Shown: piece by piece, positions 17,601 through 20,462 of the stretch
How the letters are laid out: every line of letters starts with the position of its first letter
Position numbering within the stretch: the first letter of the stretch is position 1
Source of the DNA: Priapulus caudatus
Lineage: Eukaryota; Priapulida; Priapulimorpha; Priapulimorphida; Priapulidae
DNA length: 20,462 bases
Direction of reading: 5' to 3'
Assembly (NCBI RefSeq): GCF_000485595.1
Contig: NW_014577203.1
Location: forward strand, 5,849 to 26,310
The notes under the pieces: model-generated
Seen by the model: the letters and a program-made list of their open reading frames with translations, nothing else
The model's database searches: none
Told to the model about the DNA's origin: nothing
Program-made: the position numbers and the translations under genes

Positions 17601-20371
17601 TCAGCTAGTATAGCTCGGAGTAACGTCTGACAACTTAGGTTAGTTATATTGGTTTTGGTTTGAGTAGGTGTATTGTAGCTTAGGACTGCTATAAGATTGT
17701 TTTTACTAGTAGTATGTAGGTATAGACTGCAAATAGTCATCGATAGTCGAGTAGTATAGAGTTATAGACTGCTTCAATAGTAGTAGTTTAGTTTTTTGTT
17801 TATACGCAGCTATTTTGACTGGTGCCATCGCGTAGGCGTGCGTTTTCAGTAACGTAGTGTTTCTGAATCGCGATAAGCATAAGAGGCTGTAAATATGCCT
17901 CTTAGTTTTATGTATAGACTTTGTGCCGCGATGTTGAGTAAGACTCAGTTCGAGTAGTTACTGATGTGTTGTCGTAGTATAGACTATGTCGAGATTATGT
18001 TTTTTTTAGTTTAGTACTTAGGCTATATGTGACTGCGACTGAGTTTAGCTCGCTTATGAGTGTTAATTAGACATGCACAATCAGTGAGTTAGTTTATACG
18101 TGATATTGAGAGCTGCGAAGTGAAGTGAAGGCTCATGGATAGTGTTTGATAGATAGGTATGATGAGATAGAGTGGGAGTATAGAGTGATGAGAGCTGACG
18201 AGAGAATACAGGAAGGTGTAGATAAGTAAAGGTGGATAGAAGAGATAGTAAGTGATAGAGAGAGCGTATGCAATTAGTGAAGTAGTAGTGCGAGAGATGA
18301 GGAGTAGTGAATAGTGTGAGCAGGTGGAAGTAGAGAGGAGTTTAGATTAGTATAGACTGCGAATAGTGTAGTAGTGAGCTGTAGTGTAGGTTAGCTATTA
18401 AGACTGCCAATAGTCCAGTAGTGTAGTATTTAGTATAGACTGCAATAGTTAGTAGCTTAGTATAGGACTGCAAATAGTTAGTTAGTAGTAGTAGTATCAG
18501 TATTAGAACTGAATTAGGTAGTAGTTAGTAGTAGTGTATAGTATAGCTGCCAATAGTGTAGTAGTAGCTAGACTTATGTATAGACTGCAATGTAAGCTAG
18601 TTATCGTATAGACTGCCAATAGTGTAGTAGCTTAGTGTAGTAGTCGTAGTAGTAGTAGTATAGGTTATAGATCTGGTCATGTGTCATGTCATATATTTAG
18701 TTTGGGTGGTTTAATGTATTTAGTTATGGGTTTAGGGTTAGTGTATTATCAATCATTAATCATTAATCATTAATGATATCAAAGTTGGGAACACTCCCAA
18801 TGGCAACTCGGCCGCGACTGCGCCGCAGCACACGCCAACAACGACAGTTAAACATTCGTTTGCAGACGGACTAACCTCGTTCATGATCTCGCGATTGCGC
18901 TGCAGCAGCTCGGGAAGCTCGTTGAGCTCTCGCTGGAGGCCGTCGACTCCTCCCTCGGCCCTCACGCCGGCCGCCTTCTCCTGTATGGACGCGGGCAGCG
19001 TGTCGCCCGCGCCGGGACCCAGGTCCTCAATCGCCGCCGGCAGATTGAGCGACGCCAGGATGCTGAAACAATCGAACGTGCGAGCTTCAGCCAGCGCCGT
19101 GTACGGGGAACCGTGACAGGAAGTTAGACATCGGAACACATAGGCTACTAGGGCCACGTGCGTCCGACTACCGCGTCCGACGCTCGACCACTTGGCACGC
19201 GTAAATCGGGTCATCAAGCAGTTGTTTGCGCGTTCTCGGCTTAACATGCTACATGACCATTTTCGTGTCCCCAGTTCAAAAAGCCGCGAAGTCGTTTGCG
19301 CGCTCATGACTCGTGTGTGTGTCCAAGGTTGAACGTGGTGAGCAGTCGTTTGTATAGTGAACGACAGTCAACTTCTTGGCTTCGTGTGTTACGTGACCGT
19401 GCGCGTGTCCCTAATTCAAAGTGTCACGCAACCATCTGTATAGCCAACGACTGTCAAGTTCCTGGCTTAACACGTTACGTGACCGTGTTCGTGACCCCGG
19501 TGCGACGTGACCCTCGCGCGTGACCCCAGTACACTGTGACAAACATTCATTTGCACGTTCCCAGCTCTTACATGCCAGACAACAGTGTGCGTGTCGCCAG
19601 TTCAACCTGTCAAACATTTACCTGTCACGCAAGCTCTCTCACCTATTCATCAGCTGCGTTGCCTCGCGCAGCCGGCCCACCTCCGTGTTGACGACCTCGG
19701 CCTTGCGCGTGTCGTATGCAGCCAGCGCCTGGTGCACGGCGATCGGCACCAGCTTCTCAAACAGATCTGCAATGTAGAGGGCGCCGGCGAGTGAACGCGA
19801 CATCGTCGGGACGCGTCACGAGGCGACGCACGTGTTTATTGTATTACGTGTTCTTAGACGACGTTTATTGTAATGTGATTTTTTTTATTAAAATGAATAT
19901 TTTACATACATACATGCATGCATGCATACATACATCCACGCACGCACACGCAGACGCACACGCACACGCACACGCACACACACACACACACACACGTGCC
20001 TTGCGCATTGTAAAGGTACAAAAACCTCAACGCAACCTCCGCGTACAAAAAACACTCAACCTGCGACAGCTGCATGGCGACCCCCTACCTGTGAACTGTG
20101 CTCATGCGTGCCGCGAGGGGCAGCGGCTTGGCGAGCAGCGCCACCTACCTGTGAACTTAGTGCTCATGCGCGCAGCTAGGGGCAGCGGCTTGGCGAGCGG
20201 GGCCTTGCCGATGGGCGGCAGCGTGGCGGGGTCGGGGATCGGCTCGTGGTAGATGAAGTCGTTGTCCTTCTTGGCGGCGTCGTGTGCGAGGCGTATCCTC
20301 GTCGCGTGACGGTCGACGACGAGCAGGCCATTACTGCGGCTCTGCGACGCCTTCACGAGCTGGTCGGCTTG
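7147..20371 (-). CDS. PDCD6IP: ALIX / PDCD6IP (Bro1-V-PRD ESCRT adaptor), 3' portion of gene
   Basis: The gene spans eleven exons in this window and its 5' part lies beyond 20462. ALIX links cargo and membranes to ESCRT-III in multivesicular-body sorting, exosome release, cytokinetic abscission and membrane repair. It has a Bro1 domain (CHMP4 binding), a V domain (YPXnL ligands) and a proline-rich tail. The exons read in order as the end of Bro1 (KKDNDFIY), the V domain (SLNLPAAIED, PLRAEASKFQTI, EEVMRDLAAAFDAFMEL, FYNDLTEILL) and a Pro/Gln/Tyr-rich tail ending SRQQWR. Splice phases agree at every intact junction. The tail keeps a PSAP motif (TSG101 type) and PPPRPPPP (CIN85/endophilin type). 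One exon (about 17333-17582) is frame-broken, probably by poor sequence, and its intron carries a 4.5-kb minisatellite. Family identity is very secure. Confidence 0.97.
7362..8085. other. ALIX intron j-k with minisatellite and gap
   Basis: The part near exon k (7380-7480) has repeated TATATAGTCTATTC-type phrases. The rest is occupied by the GTAC-rich arrays described separately and by a run of N. No further exon is needed between j and k because phases match. Confidence 0.7.
7610..8034. repeat. 11-bp GTACGTAGGNG minisatellite, TATG/TGCG/TACG tracts and N gap
   Basis: TATG and TGCG tetranucleotides begin near 7610. They pass into four 11-base units of GTACGTAGGAG type, then eight of GTACGTAGGTT type up to 7792. 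Bases 7793-7990 are N (198 bases). Beyond the gap the sequence is a pure TACG tetranucleotide ending near 8020. Different motifs on the two sides mean the missing part contains a transition. The N count is probably nominal. Confidence 0.9.
8086..8238 (-). CDS. PDCD6IP: ALIX exon j: Tyr/Pro/Gly-rich tail
   Basis: The exon is 153 bases, from acceptor AACACACAG to donor TATCCCG|GTAGG. It begins SQAAPAYGAAPGAAGYATYP and ends PYPQQGMPQGYP. This matches the composition and position of the human YPGYPGY and GYNPYAYGQYNMPYP region that binds ALG-2 and self-associates. Phases fit exons i and k. Confidence 0.93.
8239..8836. other. ALIX intron i-j with GA microsatellite
   Basis: Between 8239 and about 8585 I see nothing beyond ordinary intron sequence. 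The segment 8590-8800 is almost pure purine on the plus strand (GAGAGA with GACA, GAAA and CAAC interruptions), so the transcript strand carries a pyrimidine tract ending close upstream of exon j. Open frames of Arg/Glu or Leu/Ser there are translations of the repeat. Confidence 0.85.
8837..9058 (-). CDS. PDCD6IP: ALIX exon i: proline-rich region with PSAP motif
   Basis: The exon is 222 bases, from acceptor GTTACGTAG to donor GCGTACA|GTAAG. It reads AASQQPPPRPPPPTAP, then an alanine run, then PQAPSAPQEQ. PSAP is the class of motif bound by TSG101 of ESCRT-I. PPPRPPPP resembles the CIN85/endophilin SH3 sites of human ALIX. The acceptor was chosen because only this AG keeps phase with exon h and the proline-rich frame. 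Confidence 0.92.
9059..10612. other. ALIX intron h-i, several simple repeats
   Basis: No exon was found. It contains a TG/CT/TGCG tract (about 9547-9660), a short CA/GA tract (9896-9930), a ten-base GTGTGCCAGT minisatellite (10013-10082), and a pyrimidine-rich minisatellite at 10316-10500 whose units share CACCCAACACTC and CTCCCTC blocks. Open frames across these tracts look like translated repeat. Confidence 0.8.
10613..10775 (-). CDS. PDCD6IP: ALIX exon h: end of V domain, start of proline-rich region
   Basis: The exon is 163 bases, from acceptor ACTGCG-side CGCAG to donor CGAAG|GTAGC. It reads FYNDLTEILLKHQNKTKD, then FARKMEKEDLMKDLQQ, then SQPSAAPPKPPRHHE. The V-domain helix is close to human FYNELTEILVRFQNKCSD, but the position of human Phe676, which lines the YPXnL pocket, is His here, and human Ile683 is Phe. 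One base is left over at the donor. Confidence 0.96.
10833..11165. repeat. CAT/CGT microsatellite with a spaced repeat
   Basis: The intron between exons g and h holds CATCATCAT and CGTCGTCGT runs. They are punctuated four times by a related phrase of the form AAATTNACGNTTAGTGGTCTC (starting near 10838, 10914, 11058 and 11107). It is therefore a compound minisatellite with variable trinucleotide filler, not a simple microsatellite. Confidence 0.75.
11182..11316 (-). CDS. PDCD6IP: ALIX exon g: V domain
   Basis: The exon is 135 bases (45 codons), phase 0 at both ends, from acceptor CCTTTCAG to donor ACCAAG|GTGAG. It reads RANTEFCNQKSSNQSAAKRE and ends ELTSNLKEGTK, matching the conserved NLKEGTKFYN region across the next junction. 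The acceptor and the first 19 exon bases are duplicated 96 bases upstream in the intron. Confidence 0.96.
11298..11510. repeat. Tandem duplication across ALIX exon g acceptor
   Basis: Copy 1 (11298-11393) contains the first 19 bases of exon g, its acceptor and adjoining intron. Copy 2 (11394-11510) repeats this with about 20 extra bases and scattered changes. Both copies begin AGAATTCCGTGTTTGCG and end in ATTTATAAATT followed by an A-rich stretch. Copy 2 therefore carries a decoy acceptor (CTTTCAG before 11412). Exonisation from it would read into an in-frame TGA before the true exon. Confidence 0.85.
11675..11841. repeat. Diverged duplication across ALIX exon f donor
   Basis: TTTATCTACCTGTGCATTGCC at 11713-11733 (minus strand ...CACAG|GTAGATAAA) mirrors the true junction TTTACCTACCTGTACATTTCC at 11816-11836 (minus strand ...TACAG|GTAGGTAAA), 103 bases apart. 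Adjoining TTTTTTACCTATTACTACT and TTTTTTATCTATTACTACT show that the copied unit extends into the intron. The copy makes a decoy 5' splice site. Confidence 0.7.
11825..11973 (-). CDS. PDCD6IP: ALIX exon f: V domain
   Basis: The exon is 149 bases, from acceptor TTTTTTCAG to donor GTACAG|GTAGG. It reads EQRFLAALAADGAINEES (first base from exon e) and ends RRQEELMGNVQ. This is a close match to the family segment SKFLTALAQDGVINEE. It ends in phase 0. A diverged copy of its donor region lies 103 bases further into the intron. Confidence 0.96.
11974..12462. repeat. ALIX intron e-f with tandem duplication
   Basis: A segment starting ATATTTTGCAGACAATGTAT near 12112 and ending TTAATTTGG near 12178 is repeated from about 12192 to 12268, with roughly ten extra bases and scattered substitutions. 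A short AAG run lies at 12323-12338. No exon was seen in this intron. Confidence 0.7.
12463..12622 (-). CDS. PDCD6IP: ALIX exon e: V domain
   Basis: The exon is 160 bases, from acceptor CAATTCTAG to donor AACATGG|GTAGG. It reads AEIQKAIPHASVGG, then a helix containing VETIKAEREAIEGEIKDAK. This aligns with the ALIX segment around ELNAAIPSAN. Its phase-0 start fits the SQSE| end predicted by the repeat units, and the trailing G completes Glu with exon f. Confidence 0.94.
12812..17332. repeat. 49-bp minisatellite derived from ALIX exon d 3' end and 5' splice site
   Basis: Clean copies at 12813-12908 repeat every 49 bases; the plus strand contains CTCACCTCGCTCTGTGACAG followed by CAGGCGTATCATGCTGC and TATGCTCCTACA. 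On the ALIX strand this reads SSMIRLLSQSE, then GAG|GTGAGT, then about 20 intronic bases. By length the array holds of the order of 80-90 units, but the inner copies carry many small insertions, deletions and substitutions. The stretch 13560-13770 (CA-rich, then AT-rich) interrupts it and 13770-14380 matches poorly. Many plus-strand open frames here are read-outs of the repeat, not genes. Confidence 0.9.
13560..13770. repeat. CA-rich interruption in the minisatellite
   Basis: CACACA/CAACCA tracts with a short GCGCCGCGGCGCGCG block lie at about 13575-13675. An AT-rich segment without the 49-bp unit follows to about 13770. It may be a genuine insertion or a mis-joined or chimeric read segment, as it sits in the stretch of worst sequence quality. 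Confidence 0.6.
17333..17582 (-). CDS. PDCD6IP: ALIX exon d: V domain, frame-broken
   Basis: Coding similarity is clear but no single frame reads through. VRQLNE near 17565-17579, ARWTRT near 17490-17510 and PLRAEASKFQTI near 17420-17460 match the expected order, in different frames. The end (17333-17365) is a damaged version of the 49-bp repeat unit, which in clean copies reads SSMIRLLSQSE before GAG|GTGAGT. The expected acceptor AG before the Ser codon at 17582 is missing (AAA there). The exon is about 250 bases where about 222 are expected. Scattered insertions and deletions point to sequencing error rather than a pseudogene, because every other exon is intact. Confidence 0.75.
17600..18665. 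repeat. Degenerate tandem repeat, unit about 29 bp
   Basis: The phrase TATAGACTGCAAATAGT followed by TAGTAGCTTAG recurs irregularly, most clearly at 17680-17790 and 18345-18665, with a poorer middle. It fills most of the intron between exons c and d. Random-looking indels resemble those in the neighbouring 49-bp array. The surroundings from about 18665 to exon c look clean, apart from an ATCATTA run at about 18750-18770. Confidence 0.75.
18876..19062 (-). CDS. PDCD6IP: ALIX exon c: V domain
   Basis: The exon is 187 bases, from acceptor TGTTTCAG to donor GAACGAG|GTTAG. The first base completes Ser, followed by ILASLNLPAAIED and later LPELLQRNREIMNE, both hallmark ALIX sequences. The middle (GPGAGDTLPASIQEKAAG) is the variable loop. 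It ends in phase 0. Confidence 0.96.
19120..19642. repeat. Degenerate tandem repeat in ALIX intron b-c
   Basis: Phrases GTTACGTGACCGTG, GTGTCCCNAGTTCAA and GTCGTTTGNRCG recur several times from about 19215 to 19640, with spacing of about 55-110 bases. An old, diverged array of irregular units accounts for nearly the whole intron. The open frames across it have no recognisable product. Confidence 0.6.
19643..19766 (-). CDS. PDCD6IP: ALIX exon b: start of V domain
   Basis: The exon is 124 bases. It enters with two bases completing Asp (G|AT) after acceptor ACATTGCAG and leaves with AG before donor GTGAG. It reads DLFEKLVPIAVHQALAAYD onward and then VGRLREATQLMN. This matches the Bro1-to-V linker of ALIX and the first long V-domain helix. 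Phases fit exons a and c exactly. Confidence 0.95.
19767..20148. other. ALIX intron a-b with CA/CATA microsatellite
   Basis: 19905-19995 is a compound CATA, CATG, CACG and CA repeat. 20083-20140 is the duplicated end of exon a described separately. Nothing else was seen. Confidence 0.8.
20083..20200. repeat. Tandem duplication across ALIX exon a donor
   Basis: The true end of exon a and its donor (20143-20200) are followed on the gene strand by a second copy (20083-20140) at a 60-base offset, about 85-90% similar. The copy retains the AARMST-coding stretch and CACAG|GTAGG, with a one-base loss that breaks its frame. Splicing at the copied donor would include an in-frame TGA. Confidence 0.85.
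20149..20371 (-). CDS. PDCD6IP: ALIX exon a: end of Bro1 domain
   Basis: The exon is 223 bases, phase 0 at its start and one base over at its end. It follows acceptor CCCCCGCAG and ends at donor CACAG|GTAGG. It reads from QADQLVKAS to KFT, and includes KKDNDFIYHEPIPDP, where the tyrosine of FIY corresponds to human Tyr319. Residues between QADQLVK and AHDAAKKD differ strongly from human, but length is conserved. Both ends of this exon have a nearby duplicate crossing the splice site (20344-20462 and 20083-20200). Confidence 0.92.
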
Positions 20372-20462
20372 CTGCGGGGGAGGTAACACACACATTAATA
20401 CATCGCGACGCCTTCACGAGCTGGTCGGCTTGCTGCGCGGGAGGTAACACACACATTAATAC
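20344..20462. repeat. Tandem duplication across ALIX exon a acceptor, at window edge
   Basis: 20344-20401 and 20405-20462 are almost identical (61-base offset; the main difference lies in a run of G). Each contains the first exon bases, from GCGACGCCTTCACGAGC, and the acceptor. The near-identity and position at the window end make a recent duplication or an assembly overlap equally possible. Confidence 0.8.

Noticed and set aside
1-20462. tRNA, rRNA or integrated viral genes
   Set aside because: No cloverleaf with matching internal promoter boxes, no rRNA-like block and no viral protein signature was recognised on either strand by eye.

Overview
This is nuclear DNA from an animal, most likely an invertebrate. 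The evidence is multi-exon genes with GT/AG introns, two metazoan-type proteins (HEXIM and ALIX), GC-rich exons set in AT-rich spacers, and abundant micro- and minisatellites. No sequence feature fixes the phylum. Nothing prokaryotic, no tRNA or rRNA gene, no CRISPR array and no viral gene was seen.

Layout. 1-630 is pyrimidine-rich and ends in a possible terminal exon of an unknown plus-strand gene (569-629). 630-2853 is non-coding, with poly(A) signals facing each other at 983-1007 and a strong CTCF-type motif at 2248-2261. 2854-3822 (minus) is an intronless HEXIM gene with a TATA box near 3958-3966 and an overlapping uORF. 3967-7146 is intergenic DNA plus the ALIX 3' UTR. It holds a LINE-like 3' tail (about 4918-5070), a 16-bp palindrome (5393-5408) and a 249-bp foldback/MITE-like element (5845-6093). 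7147-20371 (minus) is the 3' part of ALIX/PDCD6IP, running from the end of the Bro1 domain through the V domain to the proline/glutamine-rich tail. Ten exons have intact splice sites and matching phases. An eleventh, at about 17333-17582, is recognisable but broken.

The most unusual structure is in ALIX. A 49-bp minisatellite fills about 4.5 kb (12812-17332). Read on the gene's strand, each unit is the last coding bases of the upstream exon, its 5' splice site (GAG|GTGAGT) and a short piece of intron. The array is therefore an amplified exon-intron junction. At least four other ALIX junctions have a neighbouring duplicate that also crosses the splice site: the acceptor at 11316, and the donor at 11825, the donor at 20149, and the acceptor at 20371. 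The interior of the array, the exon beside it and the next repeat array (to about 18660) are full of random-looking indels, while the array's outer copies are clean. This looks like poorly polished long-read sequence, so copy number and unit detail cannot be trusted here. A 198-base N gap interrupts another minisatellite at 7793-7990.

Functionally, HEXIM inhibits P-TEFb with 7SK RNA in the nucleus, and ALIX is an ESCRT-associated adaptor in the cytoplasm. They are tandem neighbours with no evident joint role.
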